Shown: positions 1 through 9,226 of the stretch, one piece after another | Layout of the letters: every line of letters starts with the position of its first letter | Numbering within the stretch: position 1 is the stretch's first letter | From: Thermoplasmata archaeon | Lineage (GTDB): Archaea; Thermoplasmatota; E2; DHVEG-1 | Reading direction: 5' to 3' | Assembly: GCA_020054475.1 (NCBI GenBank) | Contig: JAHWGJ010000001.1 | Coordinates: 1 to 64,000, forward strand | DNA length: 64,000 nucleotides | Notes under the pieces: model-generated | Databases searched by the model: none | What the model was told of the DNA's origin: nothing | The model's input: only the letters and a program-made list of their open reading frames with translations | Position numbers and translations under genes: made by a program

Positions 1-1
1 A

Positions 2-64
2 AATGCACATGGTGAAAAAAAGGTTATTATTCCTAATGAGAAAGAAAATAATATTAAAGCATAA
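2..64 (+). CDS. 3' end of an unidentified gene (partial)
   Basis: An open frame enters from the left edge and ends at TAA, giving a hydrophilic Lys/Glu/Asn-rich tail (NAHGEKKVIIPNEKENNIKA). It converges on the thioredoxin-like gene with an 18-nt gap, a spacing typical of two gene ends. Too little remains to name a family, and it could be a chance open frame. Confidence 0.35.
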   Translation, partial: NAHGEKKVIIPNEKENNIKA

Positions 65-82
65 TCCATCTTTTTTCGCCTA

Positions 83-592
83 TTAAATAATTTTATTGAT
101 TTCTTTAATTAATATCTCATTTGTTGTAAGACCATTGTGAGTATAAGCAATATCTCCATTTTTGTTTATTATTATGATTTTAGGAACGCTTAGGACATTG
201 TATTTTAATGTAGCATCTTCATTGTAAGAATCTAATGCAAATATCCATTTTGCTTCATAGAATTCCATAAAATTTTTTAAATCTGAATTGCTATCTCCTG
301 CTCCTAAAACAGATATCGACATCATAACTATTTTTTCATTAAAATTATTATATATTTTAATTAATTCATCCATCTGTAATTGGCAAGGTGGACAGTTTAC
401 AAACATAAAATCTAATAATATGATTTTTCCTAAATTTTCTGATAAATTAAATATTTCTCCATTAATTGTATTTAGATTAATATTTGGAGCATCACCCCAT
501 TCTTGTAATTGTTTATTATCTAAGCAACCCGTTATTGAAATTAATAGTATTATTATAAAAAATAGATTAATTTTTTTTTTATTGCTAATTAT
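83..592 (-). CDS. TlpA/ResA-like thioredoxin-fold lipoprotein
   Basis: A thiol-disulfide oxidoreductase expected outside the membrane. The ORF track starts at an internal Met, but the frame continues upstream without a stop through a hydrophobic stretch and a lipobox (SITGC) followed by a TlpA-like beginning (GEIFNLSENLGKIILLDF). The complete product is about 169 residues. The redox motif CPPC sits in FVNCPPCQLQ, and a cis-Pro region (YNVLSVPKIIII) lies near the C-terminus, both usual for the family. No ATG/GTG/TTG is available upstream of the signal peptide; the only start codons between the preceding in-frame stop and the signal are ATA/ATT at about 587-592. A GGAGGT lies about 20 nt upstream, farther than usual. 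A small indel in the neighbouring A-runs is an alternative explanation. Function confident, start uncertain. Confidence 0.8.
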   Translation of the reverse strand: MISNKKKINLFFIIILLISITGCLDNKQLQEWGDAPNINLNTINGEIFNLSENLGKIILLDFMFVNCPPCQLQMDELIKIYNNFNEKIVMMSISVLGAGDSNSDLKNFMEFYEAKWIFALDSYNEDATLKYNVLSVPKIIIINKNGDIAYTHNGLTTNEILIKEINKII

Positions 593-683
593 TGATTTTT
601 TTTATACGTAATACCTCCCTCATAATATTAAATGAATAAATTATTTAAAAATATACTGGTAATTGAATGTTCAATAAATATTT

Positions 684-756
684 GAAGGAGAAGGAGGAAG
701 AGAATAATTTAAGGGATTTTATATATTGTTCCTCCCTTCCCCCCAGGTCTTTTTTA
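684..756. repeat. GA-rich/CT-rich intergenic inverted repeat (element A)
   Basis: A purine-only arm (GGAGAAGGAGGAAGAG) faces a pyrimidine arm (TTCCTCCCTTCCCCCC) across about 30 nt of AT-rich loop, and the right arm runs into a T-rich tract. At least 7 bp are perfect (GGAGGAA/TTCCTCC). It lies between two minus-strand genes, but the T-tract is on the plus-strand side. It resembles several other intergenic elements in this window. Role unknown; a terminator or small RNA is possible. Confidence 0.45.
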
Positions 757-774
757 TTAAATATTATGTTTTTT

Positions 775-1260
775 TTATAATAGATTTTTTAAAATTGGGA
801 ATTTTGACCATATTATTTCTAATATTTGCTTATTGATGATTTTATTTTTTATATATATTTCAAATGTACTCCATTCGCTTTCATGTCCATGACAGTCAGT
901 TGCTTTTGCCATTACAGAAAATGGGGATTCTGTTTGATAAAAATCATCCCATGAGTGATTATATATTAATCTATATCCCGATTCACATAATTGTGAATTA
1001 TAAAATGCAGGTATATCTGAACATCTAATTGTGTAACAAATTTTATCACATTGTGGATCTTCTGAAGTTATTTCATATGTATATTTAACATGTAATTTAC
1101 CCTCCTTTGGACCTGATATTGTTGGTGGATTTGGTGCATCAGGGTCTGTTCTTGTCAATGATAAAGACCTATTAATTTTATTGTCATTTCCATTAATTAT
1201 TGGCATTAAAAAGGTAAATACCAGCATCGTAACAATAAATATTTTTATCATTTTTTGCAT
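775..1260 (-). CDS. Secreted PKD-type domain protein with PIL tail motif
   Basis: 161 residues: an N-terminal signal peptide (hydrophobic residues ~5-22), a linker, then one Ig/PKD-like unit opening PNPPTISGPKEGKLHVKYTY and holding three pairs of cysteines (CDKICYTIRC, CESGYR, CHGHES), suggesting disulfides outside the cell. The C-terminus ends in an amphipathic tail, WSKFPILKNLL, closely similar to the tails of the 9.2 kb and 58 kb proteins. No enzyme motif is visible. An adhesion or surface role is inferred only from the fold type and export signal. GGAGG lies ahead of the start. Confidence 0.75.
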   Translation of the reverse strand: MQKMIKIFIVTMLVFTFLMPIINGNDNKINRSLSLTRTDPDAPNPPTISGPKEGKLHVKYTYEITSEDPQCDKICYTIRCSDIPAFYNSQLCESGYRLIYNHSWDDFYQTESPFSVMAKATDCHGHESEWSTFEIYIKNKIINKQILEIIWSKFPILKNLL

Positions 1261-1488
1261 ATTTCATTTTCCTCCCGCTTCATTATTAATACGCATATTA
1301 TATTTATATATGTTACTATTGAATCTATATTTTGATTATATGTTACATTTGTTATTTATTATTCTATTAATTATTAATAATTGTTTTTGATATGTGAAAT
1401 GCGATATAATTAATAAAAAAGAAATATTTTATATTATTTTTCTTGAATTTATTATTTATTAATAGAATGATATTATTTTTCAACATAT

Positions 1489-1499
1489 TTTTATATAAG
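1489..1499 (+). promoter_or_regulatory. Putative TATA box of the flavodoxin gene
   Basis: TTTATATAAG lies about 27-35 nt before the flavodoxin ATG, with no Shine-Dalgarno between. This suggests a leaderless or very short-leader transcript, common in archaea. Confidence 0.45.
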
Positions 1500-1525
1500 A
1501 ATTTTATTTTTGTGATTGTGGACTT

Positions 1526-1960
1526 ATGAAATCTGTAATTGTTTACTGGTCAAGATATGGAAATGGGAAGAAAATTGTTGATTACTTATCAAAAAAATTT
1601 AATGAAAAAAAGGTTGAAACACAAATTTTTAAAACTGATGAGATTGAGCCGCATGAATTACCTTCTGCTGATTTTTATATATTTTCATCACCTACTGAGG
1701 CTTTCAATGTTCAAAAAAATATGAGAAAATTTATTAAAAATCTGAATGATATGAATGAAAAAAAATATGGCGTAATTAATACTCATGGGATGAATAAAAA
1801 TTGGATTTATAAATTTGATAAAATTCTTTTAAAAAAGAATATGAAAAAGATTTCTGGAATTGATTTTCGGGTTGGAAAAGATGCTAATACTGGAAATGGT
1901 CTTATGAGTGGATGGGAATCAAAGGTAGATACTTTTGTAGACGACTTGTTATTAAAATAA
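1526..1960 (+). CDS. Flavodoxin family protein
   Basis: 144 residues with the flavodoxin opening SVIVYWSRYGNGKKIVDYL, where the phosphate loop of FMN-binding proteins lies (T/S-x-T/R-x-G-N-[GT] type), followed by the alternating strand-helix pattern and a second FMN-contact strand (FYIFSSPTEAFNVQKNM). Expected to be a cytosolic FMN electron carrier. It stands alone, with a TATA box upstream and the rhodanese gene 125 nt downstream. The C-terminal half is shorter and more divergent than long-chain flavodoxins, so the electron partner cannot be inferred. Confidence 0.75.
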   Translation: MKSVIVYWSRYGNGKKIVDYLSKKFNEKKVETQIFKTDEIEPHELPSADFYIFSSPTEAFNVQKNMRKFIKNLNDMNEKKYGVINTHGMNKNWIYKFDKILLKKNMKKISGIDFRVGKDANTGNGLMSGWESKVDTFVDDLLLK

Positions 1961-2085
1961 TAGTGAGTATATATTTTAAAAATTTCATTAAATTAGATAT
2001 ATCATTTTATTTTTTGTTTTAATTAATACAAAATTATTTATAGTATAAATAAAATAATTAACATTTGTTAATTAGGTGATACATT

Positions 2086-2598
2086 TTGAAAAAACTATTA
2101 ATACCCTCTATAATTGGAATAATTCTTTTTACATCGTTTGTTAGCGCTAATTCTACATTACATTATGAAACGGTTAAAAATAATAATGAAATTAATCTTG
2201 AATCAAATGGGTTTATTAATATCACAGCATTAGAAGCCTGGGATTTAATGAATAATTCTGATGATGGTCGACAAATTTCTATTGATATTCGTAGATGGGA
2301 TGAATATTCTTCTGAAAGAATCGATACTCCAAATAATGAGGATTGGCCTAGATGGTTTCCATATGAATTTACAAGTGGAGGACCTGGACCTATTAAAAAT
2401 GAAGGTATTTTATTAGATATTTTTATGAAAATATATCAGAATAAAGAGATAATAATTTATTGTCGAACGGGTAGGAGAACTGGAATATCAGCTCAAATAC
2501 TTGTTGATAATGGATTTACTGGCACTATATATAATATGGTAAATGGAATTACTGAATGGAAATCAGAAGGATTACCAACTATTGAAGGTTTAATATAA
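2086..2598 (+). CDS. Secreted rhodanese-like domain protein
   Basis: 170 residues with an N-terminal signal peptide (LLIPSIIGIILFTSFVSA). A single rhodanese domain spans about 45-165: an IDIRRWDEY segment at the usual D-x-R entry and the active loop IIIYCRTGRRTGISA with catalytic Cys in C-R-T-G-R-R. The end NMVNGITEWKSEGLPT matches the family's G-x-x-x-W-x-x-x-G-x-P motif. Probably a sulfur or persulfide carrier outside the membrane. Start is TTG, chosen because AGGTGAT sits ideally upstream and no ATG precedes the signal peptide. Confidence 0.85.
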   Translation: MKKLLIPSIIGIILFTSFVSANSTLHYETVKNNNEINLESNGFINITALEAWDLMNNSDDGRQISIDIRRWDEYSSERIDTPNNEDWPRWFPYEFTSGGPGPIKNEGILLDIFMKIYQNKEIIIYCRTGRRTGISAQILVDNGFTGTIYNMVNGITEWKSEGLPTIEGLI

Positions 2599-2608
2599 AT
2601 CAAAATTT

Positions 2609-4237
2609 CTATTTTTTTGGTAGCGTAAAGTAAAAAATTGATCCTTCATTGAAACCTGGGCTTTCCACCCAAATTTTTCCATTATGTTTTTCAACAATTC
2701 TTTTACATATTGATAATCCTAAACCGCTGCTTTCAATATCATGTCTTGATTTATCAGCTTTGTAGAATTCATCAAAAATATTATCAATTTGTTTTTTTTC
2801 TAATCCAATTCCCGTATCTTTGATTGATATTATAATTTGATCATTATCTTCTTTAGATTCTAGTAATACTTCTCCGTTTTCATTATTGTATTTTATTGAA
2901 TTATCAATTAAATTTGTGATTAAAACTTCAAATTCTTGTTTATCTGCTCTTACATTGTGTTTGTTATTAATTTTATTTTTTATTTTAATATTATTTTTAT
3001 TAAATATTATTTTCTTATTTTCAATTATTTTTTCAATTTCTTTTTTTAGATTAATATCTTCAAATGTAAATCTTGTTTTTGGTAAATTTAATCTGGCTAA
3101 TTCTAGTGTATTTACAACTAGATTTTTCATTAATTCTACATCTTGATGCAATACTTCCAAAATCTCTTTTTTCTTTGGATTATTTTCTTTTCTTTTCAAA
3201 AGAGGTATTAGATTTATTAATGGGCCAAGTGGTGTTTTTAAATCATGTCCTAGTTGGTTAATAAAATCATTTTTTTGTTTTAACAATGATTCTACTTCTG
3301 TTGTTCTTTCTTTCACTTTTTTTTCAAGATATTTATTCATTTCGTTTAGTTTGTCCTGTGTCTTGTTTAATTCTTCGTTTGTTAATTGAAGATTTTTTGA
3401 TTTTTCATGAAGTTCTTTTGTTCTTAATTTTACTTGTTTTTCAAGGTTTTTACTATATTCTTCTAATTCAATCCTTGATTTATTTAAATCTTCCCTCATA
3501 ATATTAAATGTGTTAGCTAATTCTCCAATTTCATCATTTGAATCTATTTCTACATTGTATCGAAGATTTCCATCTCTCATTTTTATAACACCTTTTCTTA
3601 GTTTTCCAATTGGTGATGTTATAAATTGACTTATAAGGAATAGTATTAAGAAAAATGATATTAATGTAAATCCTGAGGAGTATATTATTACTGTCGTGTA
3701 CATTTCTCTCATCATATCATCTAGATTATTTAGTGATACTATGTATCTAATTGAATAATCATGTCTCCCCCATTCTTCTATATAGGGTTGTATAATGTTA
3801 AATATTTTAGTTTCTTCTATTATTTCATCTGTTGAAGGTTCAGATAATCCCGCTTTTTTTATTAATTCTTCATTTTCTAGGTATCTTTCTTGATTAGTAT
3901 TTTCATCATATTTTCCTTGATTAATTTCATTCGAATCAAATAAAATTTTTCCATTAACATCTACAATTTGAATTTTTTGTATATTATTGTTTAATGACAT
4001 TGATTCATCTATGATTTCTATAAATTTGTAAAATCCTGATTCATAATATAGTTCAAAATTTCTTATTATATATAATACAGATAAACTTGCATATGATTCT
4101 GATCCTTCTATAAGTGTTTCTTTTGCTGAATTATATTCTCTTTGAATAATTACTATTGAACTCACTGAGAATACTATTACAAGTATTATTAGTAAAGGTA
4201 ATATCAATTTAATTTTTATACTGAGAAATTTTCTCAT
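2609..4237 (-). CDS. Membrane sensor histidine kinase with HAMP domain
   Basis: 542 residues. Two membrane segments (about 10-31 and 182-206) bracket a roughly 150-residue external sensor region. A HAMP domain follows (about 205-255), then a long coiled coil (255-325). The HisKA helix holds the phospho-acceptor His331 (QLGHDLKTPLGPL) and the ATPase domain has N446 (NLIDNSIKY), DTGIGL (474-479) and GLGLSICK (505-512). It begins 19 nt after the OppA-like lipoprotein gene on the same strand, so the two are very probably co-transcribed, suggesting that a ligand delivered by the lipoprotein might be the signal. No response regulator lies in the window. Confidence 0.92.
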   Translation of the reverse strand: MRKFLSIKIKLILPLLIILVIVFSVSSIVIIQREYNSAKETLIEGSESYASLSVLYIIRNFELYYESGFYKFIEIIDESMSLNNNIQKIQIVDVNGKILFDSNEINQGKYDENTNQERYLENEELIKKAGLSEPSTDEIIEETKIFNIIQPYIEEWGRHDYSIRYIVSLNNLDDMMREMYTTVIIYSSGFTLISFFLILFLISQFITSPIGKLRKGVIKMRDGNLRYNVEIDSNDEIGELANTFNIMREDLNKSRIELEEYSKNLEKQVKLRTKELHEKSKNLQLTNEELNKTQDKLNEMNKYLEKKVKERTTEVESLLKQKNDFINQLGHDLKTPLGPLINLIPLLKRKENNPKKKEILEVLHQDVELMKNLVVNTLELARLNLPKTRFTFEDINLKKEIEKIIENKKIIFNKNNIKIKNKINNKHNVRADKQEFEVLITNLIDNSIKYNNENGEVLLESKEDNDQIIISIKDTGIGLEKKQIDNIFDEFYKADKSRHDIESSGLGLSICKRIVEKHNGKIWVESPGFNEGSIFYFTLPKK

Positions 4238-4256
4238 TTTTTCCTATTACTTCCTA

Positions 4257-5813
4257 TTATTTTTTTATTTTAATATTTTCTATTCTAATTTCCATATCAG
4301 ATCTAGGGCCCCAGTCGACGTTATCTTCTGATGCATAATTAATTATATTTATTATAAGGGGAATACATGCTACGTCATTCATTGCAATTTTGAATCCTTC
4401 TTGCATATAACCTAACCTTATTTCTGGATCCATTGAAACCATAATTTTATCACTAATAGTATCAATTGATGAATTTGAGTAATAGCCAAGATTATAAGTT
4501 CCATAACCCTTTTTTTCATCTATAGAACGTAGTATATAATCAAATATTTCACCACCATCCCCAGTTGCAGGTATCCATCCAATTATATAAAATGTACTAT
4601 TCCTATTAAGTATTTTATTAAAATAATCTTCTAGTGGTAATGGATTCAATTCTACATTTATTATTGGAGATAATTGTTTTTTAATTTCAGTACAAATTGC
4701 TAGATCATCATACCAATCTACTGGGCAATCAAGTGTTATATTAAAACCATTTTCATATCCTGCATCTTTTAGAAGATTAATAGATCTATTTGGATTATAT
4801 TCTATTATCTCAATATTTGGATTATATCCAAAAATTAAGGGCGATAAAAACTGAGAAGCAGGTTCTGCATAGCCCCCCCGAATATTTGTTATTATTGAAT
4901 TTTTATCAATTGCATGGTAAATTGCTTTTCTAACTCTAATGTCTGACATTGGATTTTTACTATTATTACCATCTCCAATCATTTCTCTAAAATCAAAACT
5001 TAAATATACAACTGTTGTACTTGATATTGTTTGGATTGAAATGCCCTTTTTTTCTTTTATTTCATCAATGTAGATCGGCATAATATTTTCTGCAATGTCT
5101 ATTTCTCCAGATAATAGTTTATTTTTTCTCTCTTCATCATTTTCTATAATCTGAAAAATTGCTTTATCAATTTCAACTTTTTCGCCCCAATAATCTTCAA
5201 ATTTTTGTAAAATTATTTTTTCATTTGGATAATACTCTATTAATTGATATGCTCCTGTTCCGATTGGTTTTGAATTATTGGATGTTTCTATATACCTCTT
5301 CGAGATGATTGGAATATCAACTAGTTTATTTAGAAGAACAGGGGAGGGGCCATTTGTTATAATATCAACGGTATAGTCATCCACGATTATTACATTTGAT
5401 ATTGATGATATTAAATCTTTTAATACATTTGAATTGTTCTGTTTTATAAAATCAATTGAAAATTTAACATCTTCAGATGTGAAATTATTTCCATTTTGAA
5501 AAATGATATTTTGTCTCAAACTGAATCTCCAAGTATTTTGATCAGGGTTATTCCATGATTTAGCTAATCTTGGCGTTATTCGAAAATTCTCATCAAAATC
5601 AACTAGACCATCATATATATTGAAATTTACTTCCATTGTTGATATATCATAAGAGTTTATAAACGGGTAAAATCCAAATATTCTATCGGTAATTCCAATA
5701 TTAAGAATATTTGTTGAATTATTTTCATTTTGATTTAAACAACCTGCAATACTAGTTAATAGTGTAATTAATAGTATAATTGATAAATATTTTTTAAATC
5801 TCATTTTTTCCAC
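4257..5813 (-). CDS. OppA/DppA-like solute-binding lipoprotein (SBP_bac_5)
   Basis: 518 residues. Lipoprotein signal with lipobox SIAGC (Cys25), then the family 5 binding fold: the hinge signature near WRFSLRQNIIFQNGNNFTSEDV, the long ligand-binding lobe, and VRKAIYHAIDKNSI, typical of peptide/nickel binding proteins. It should capture peptides or other solutes at the cell surface. No permease or ATPase genes adjoin it; instead a sensor kinase follows after 19 nt. A role in sensing rather than import is therefore possible, but permeases may lie elsewhere in the genome. Confidence 0.9.
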   Translation of the reverse strand: MEKMRFKKYLSIILLITLLTSIAGCLNQNENNSTNILNIGITDRIFGFYPFINSYDISTMEVNFNIYDGLVDFDENFRITPRLAKSWNNPDQNTWRFSLRQNIIFQNGNNFTSEDVKFSIDFIKQNNSNVLKDLISSISNVIIVDDYTVDIITNGPSPVLLNKLVDIPIISKRYIETSNNSKPIGTGAYQLIEYYPNEKIILQKFEDYWGEKVEIDKAIFQIIENDEERKNKLLSGEIDIAENIMPIYIDEIKEKKGISIQTISSTTVVYLSFDFREMIGDGNNSKNPMSDIRVRKAIYHAIDKNSIITNIRGGYAEPASQFLSPLIFGYNPNIEIIEYNPNRSINLLKDAGYENGFNITLDCPVDWYDDLAICTEIKKQLSPIINVELNPLPLEDYFNKILNRNSTFYIIGWIPATGDGGEIFDYILRSIDEKKGYGTYNLGYYSNSSIDTISDKIMVSMDPEIRLGYMQEGFKIAMNDVACIPLIINIINYASEDNVDWGPRSDMEIRIENIKIKK

Positions 5814-6199
5814 CTGTTAAATAATGAAATAGTTATTAAATCTGCGTAATTATTTCTATTATATTTTTTCAATTTTCTCCCCCTAATTAACTCTGTATAC
5901 CCATTTATTTTTTTTTTTGTTTATTTAATTATAGTTTTATTATTTTTATTTAAAACTATAGTAATTAATATTTAAACGTATTTTCAATTTATTTTATAAT
6001 TAGTATCTATTCGTTCAACTATTCATTATAAAAATTTTTATGTATAATATGAAATATTATCAAATATCTACGAAAGATTAGAAAGGGAAGAATAATCATT
6101 TAAAAGAGATGACATTTTTTTTTATTCCCTTTCTACCCTCCCTTATAATATTTTATTTAAAAAAAGTAAGATATGAATAAAAAATATCTAAAAAAAATT
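5814..6199. other. Intergenic stretch with an inverted repeat (element B)
   Basis: No supported gene in 386 nt. It holds AGAAAGGGAAGAATAA (6080-6095) facing TTATTCCCTTTCT (6122-6134) across about 26 nt, the same purine/pyrimidine design as element A. The rest is plain AT-rich spacer and the promoter region of the downstream lipoprotein gene. Confidence 0.5.
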
Positions 6200-7756
6200 T
6201 TACAATATTTCAATACCACTTGCTAAAAATCGAGAATCTGCTCTTAGAGATAATATGATATCATTTGTAGTTAGTATTAATAATTCTTGTGAGAAAAGAG
6301 GAATTGAAAAAACATCTTCTTCAAGTGCAATTTTAAATCCCTCCTGTAATACTTTTGATCTAAATGTTGGATTCATTTCAGTAGAAGCTTGAATGCCGAG
6401 CTCATCTACTTTTGAATTTGAATAATGTCCTGAATTATAATAACCAATTATGTTTTCTCCAATTGTTCGTATAAATAAATCATAAATGAATCCACCATCA
6501 AAGGATGCCGGACTCCAACCCACTAGCCAAAGTGAGGTGTTTTTTTCATATATTACTTTTTTATTAAATTCTTCAGCAGATAGATAATTTATCTTAATTT
6601 CAATACCTACTTTGGATAGCTGTTCTTTTATTTGTTCACAATTTATTTTATTATATTCATAGCCTAGGGTTATACAATCCATTTCTATCTCAAAGCCATT
6701 AATATAACCAGATTCGTTTAGTAGTTCTTTAGCTAGGGTTTGATTATATGGTAATCGTTTTATCTCAGGATTATAACCAAAAATATATTGAGTAAGCAGT
6801 TGTGATGCTGGTTTTGCATATCCTCTAAATGGGCCATTGATTAGAGGTTCGATATCAATTGCATGATAGAATGCTCTTCGTACTCTTACATCTGCTGTTG
6901 GGTTATTTCCATCAGGAAAACCGTAACTATTATTTTCTCTAACATCAAAACCAATTATATAATTTGATAATGGTGGGTATTTTTCAATATTTATTTTACT
7001 TTCATTTATTAAAATATCAATATTTTCATCAATGTTATAATCAGCAATATTTATTTTTCCAGAGATTAATTCATCTATTCTTTTTTCTTGATCTTCAATA
7101 AATTTGAATATTACCACATCAATTTTTGGTTTTTCTCCCCAATAATTTTCAAATAATTCTATTTTTGTATAATTATTTTCAATGTATTCAACAAATTTGT
7201 ATGGCCCTGCCCCTATAGGTAATTCTATATTTTCATTAGGTTGTTTACTTGGAAATACAATAAAAGTATGCGCAAGTCTTTGGAGTAATCCGGGATAGGG
7301 TTCATTAGTTATTATATCGATTGTATAATCATCAATTATTTTTATATCTTTAATAAAGGATTGATAAGTAGGATAAAATGAAGAGTTTAATGAATACTTT
7401 ACATCATCTGAATTAAAAGCCTGCCCATTATGAAATTTAACATTTTCTCTAAGAAAAAATCGCCATGTATAATCATCAAGATTTATCCAATTAGTCGCTA
7501 ATGAAGGATTTATTTGAAAAAATTCATTAAATTCTACTAATCCATTGTAAATATTACATAACAAAACATATCTATTATTGAGTTTTATTGAATATGGATA
7601 TATCGAATCTAGGTCCATTGAACCATATATTATTGTTTTTTTATTTTCCGTATCGTCTTTAATATCTGAATCTGTTATACAACCTACAGATATTATAATT
7701 ATAAATAATATTAAAATTATTAATAAATTTTTTATTTGATTTATTTTAATGTCCAT
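6200..7756 (-). CDS. Second OppA/DppA-like solute-binding lipoprotein
   Basis: 518 residues, the same length and plan as the neighbour at 4.3-5.8 kb: lipobox SVGC (Cys26), WRFFLRENVKFHNGQAFNSDDV near the N-lobe, and VRVRRAFYHAIDIEPL in the middle. The two are paralogues that have diverged strongly in the ligand lobe, which suggests different ligands. They are separated by about 390 nt holding an inverted repeat, so independent transcription is likely. No transporter membrane subunits adjoin it. Confidence 0.9.
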   Translation of the reverse strand: MDIKINQIKNLLIILILFIIIISVGCITDSDIKDDTENKKTIIYGSMDLDSIYPYSIKLNNRYVLLCNIYNGLVEFNEFFQINPSLATNWINLDDYTWRFFLRENVKFHNGQAFNSDDVKYSLNSSFYPTYQSFIKDIKIIDDYTIDIITNEPYPGLLQRLAHTFIVFPSKQPNENIELPIGAGPYKFVEYIENNYTKIELFENYWGEKPKIDVVIFKFIEDQEKRIDELISGKINIADYNIDENIDILINESKINIEKYPPLSNYIIGFDVRENNSYGFPDGNNPTADVRVRRAFYHAIDIEPLINGPFRGYAKPASQLLTQYIFGYNPEIKRLPYNQTLAKELLNESGYINGFEIEMDCITLGYEYNKINCEQIKEQLSKVGIEIKINYLSAEEFNKKVIYEKNTSLWLVGWSPASFDGGFIYDLFIRTIGENIIGYYNSGHYSNSKVDELGIQASTEMNPTFRSKVLQEGFKIALEEDVFSIPLFSQELLILTTNDIILSLRADSRFLASGIEIL

Positions 7757-7861
7757 TTAATCCTGTATTATAAATACAGTTGCTTTATTTATTGTTTTTT
7801 TAAATATTAGAATTTGTTTTTCATTGGATAAGTTCTGATATTTAAGTCGATTTTTATATAT

Positions 7862-7993
7862 TTAATGTATTATTTCCCCGCAGAATGGACAATGTTTTTC
7901 ATTATAATTTGTTATATATATTTTATTAATTTTTTTATTCCAGTTTTTATCAATTTTTTTTACAAAATCTAAATCTATCATTTCTATTACCAT
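7862..7993 (-). CDS. Small protein with C-terminal CPFCGE knuckle
   Basis: 43 codons, too short for the ORF track: ATG, a Lys/Ile/Asn-rich stretch, and an ending KHCPFCGEIIH. The CPxCG knuckle looks like half of a zinc ribbon, a common form in archaeal small proteins. There is no clear Shine-Dalgarno, and the region is otherwise non-coding. Function unknown; could be a chance ORF. Confidence 0.4.
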   Translation of the reverse strand: MVIEMIDLDFVKKIDKNWNKKINKIYITNYNEKHCPFCGEIIH

Positions 7994-8312
7994 TTAATTA
8001 TTTTCAATATTTATTAGAAAATTGTGAAATATTAAACTATTTTTTAATAATTTGAACTTTTATTTAATTTTTTTATTGTTAATCCATATAATGTTCAATA
8101 AGAAAAATAAATTAAATATAGCCATATATTATTTAAAAGTAAATTTATTAAAAAAATAAAATAATATAAAAATAAGTTTTAATTTTAAGAGTGTATTAAT
8201 TATAATTTAAATTTTTAAAAAATTGTACATAATCATATTAGCTAACATAGTCTATTTCTTTCATATTTAAAAAATATGAGGAAAATAAATCCCCACATAT
8301 GAAGATTTTTTT
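7994..8312. other. Gene-free AT-rich stretch
   Basis: About 320 nt with no supported gene. The only structure seen is a short palindrome, CATATTTAAAAAATATG (about 8261-8277), just beyond the end of the PRC-barrel gene, where it could act as its terminator. Confidence 0.4.
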
Positions 8313-8885
8313 TCAAATCGCCTTTTTAGAATTTATGATGTTTTGCCAATATTGCTTTAATTCCTCTAAAGTTGTATTTAATACAATAGTATCTTTAACA
8401 GTATTTATACTATCAATAGGCATTGGCATTAGAATATTATTTGGAACTTTCCAAGTTTCACATATATATGGATCAACAAAGCATCCGTAATTCTTAAACG
8501 TGCCATCACTTTCAACCCATCCATAAAATGTTCCGACTCTAGAATGATTTTTATCATATACTGTTTTGTCTGTTATTTCATCTGTAGTGCAAGTTGTTTG
8601 CCCACATGGAAATGATTTGTTCCAAAATCTACTAAAATCTTCCATTGTTTTATTTAGAGTTACATGCTGTGTGAAATCTTTGATATAATCACTGTAAATT
8701 GGTATTAATTTACTTGATCCTCTAAACCAAGTTTCTCTTGTATTTTCAGTGGGTCTTACTCCAAAAAAATATCCCGGATAATCATTATTCCAACTATTCC
8801 ACCATTTATCGACATATCCCATAGTAGTTCCATTCAAATCATATACTTCTTTTCCAATATATTCTTTAGGATTGTTTATTTTCAT
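8313..8885 (-). CDS. Double PRC-barrel-like protein
   Basis: 190 residues in two similar halves. Each begins with the PRC-barrel pattern of an I-G/D-K-x-V-Y-D opening and a G-x-V/F-x-G/D-x-W turn: IGKEVYDLNGTTMGYVDKWW (about 10-29) and ITDKTVYDKNHSRVGTFYGW (about 104-123). PRC barrels are small beta folds found in RNA-processing, photosynthetic and tellurite-related proteins. There is no signal peptide, so it is cytosolic. Four cysteines (CGQTTC, CFVDPYIC) are unusual for the family. The specific role is unknown. Confidence 0.6.
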   Translation of the reverse strand: MKINNPKEYIGKEVYDLNGTTMGYVDKWWNSWNNDYPGYFFGVRPTENTRETWFRGSSKLIPIYSDYIKDFTQHVTLNKTMEDFSRFWNKSFPCGQTTCTTDEITDKTVYDKNHSRVGTFYGWVESDGTFKNYGCFVDPYICETWKVPNNILMPMPIDSINTVKDTIVLNTTLEELKQYWQNIINSKKAI

Positions 8886-9041
8886 ATTTCATCTCACCAT
8901 CTATAATTAATTGAAGTATCGTTTTGTTATTAATACTTTTTAATATTATTGTAACGTTTGTAACATTGAAAATAGAAAATTATTAATATATTTGTAATTG
9001 TATATATTTAGTACTATAGATTATAATATGGGGTATTGTTA

Positions 9042-9188
9042 ATGAAAAATGTACTAATGTGCTTAAAAAATAAAAAACCTGTTAAAACAAATCAAAAATG
9101 TCCAAAATTTGACCCAATGCCAGAAATAATGGTTTATAAAAAAACTCATATAAGATGTTATAATTGTAGATTTTTAAATGATAATTAA
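9042..9188 (+). CDS. Small cysteine-containing protein
   Basis: 48 residues, absent from the ORF track. ATG lies behind GGGG. Cysteines come as C7, C20 and a C-terminal CYNC pair (RCYNCRFLNDN). The spacing could bind a metal, but no known motif is recognised. It resembles in style the Cys-rich protein at 13.96-14.2 kb. Hypothetical. Confidence 0.5.
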   Translation: MKNVLMCLKNKKPVKTNQKCPKFDPMPEIMVYKKTHIRCYNCRFLNDN

Positions 9189-9226
9189 ATAATAAAAATT
9201 TTTAATGAAAAATATAATATTGGATT

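Noticed and set aside
7757-8312. Possible RNA gene or riboswitch in the AT-rich spacer
   Set aside because: No conserved tRNA, SRP, RNase P or riboswitch core was recognised; base composition gives only weak palindromes.
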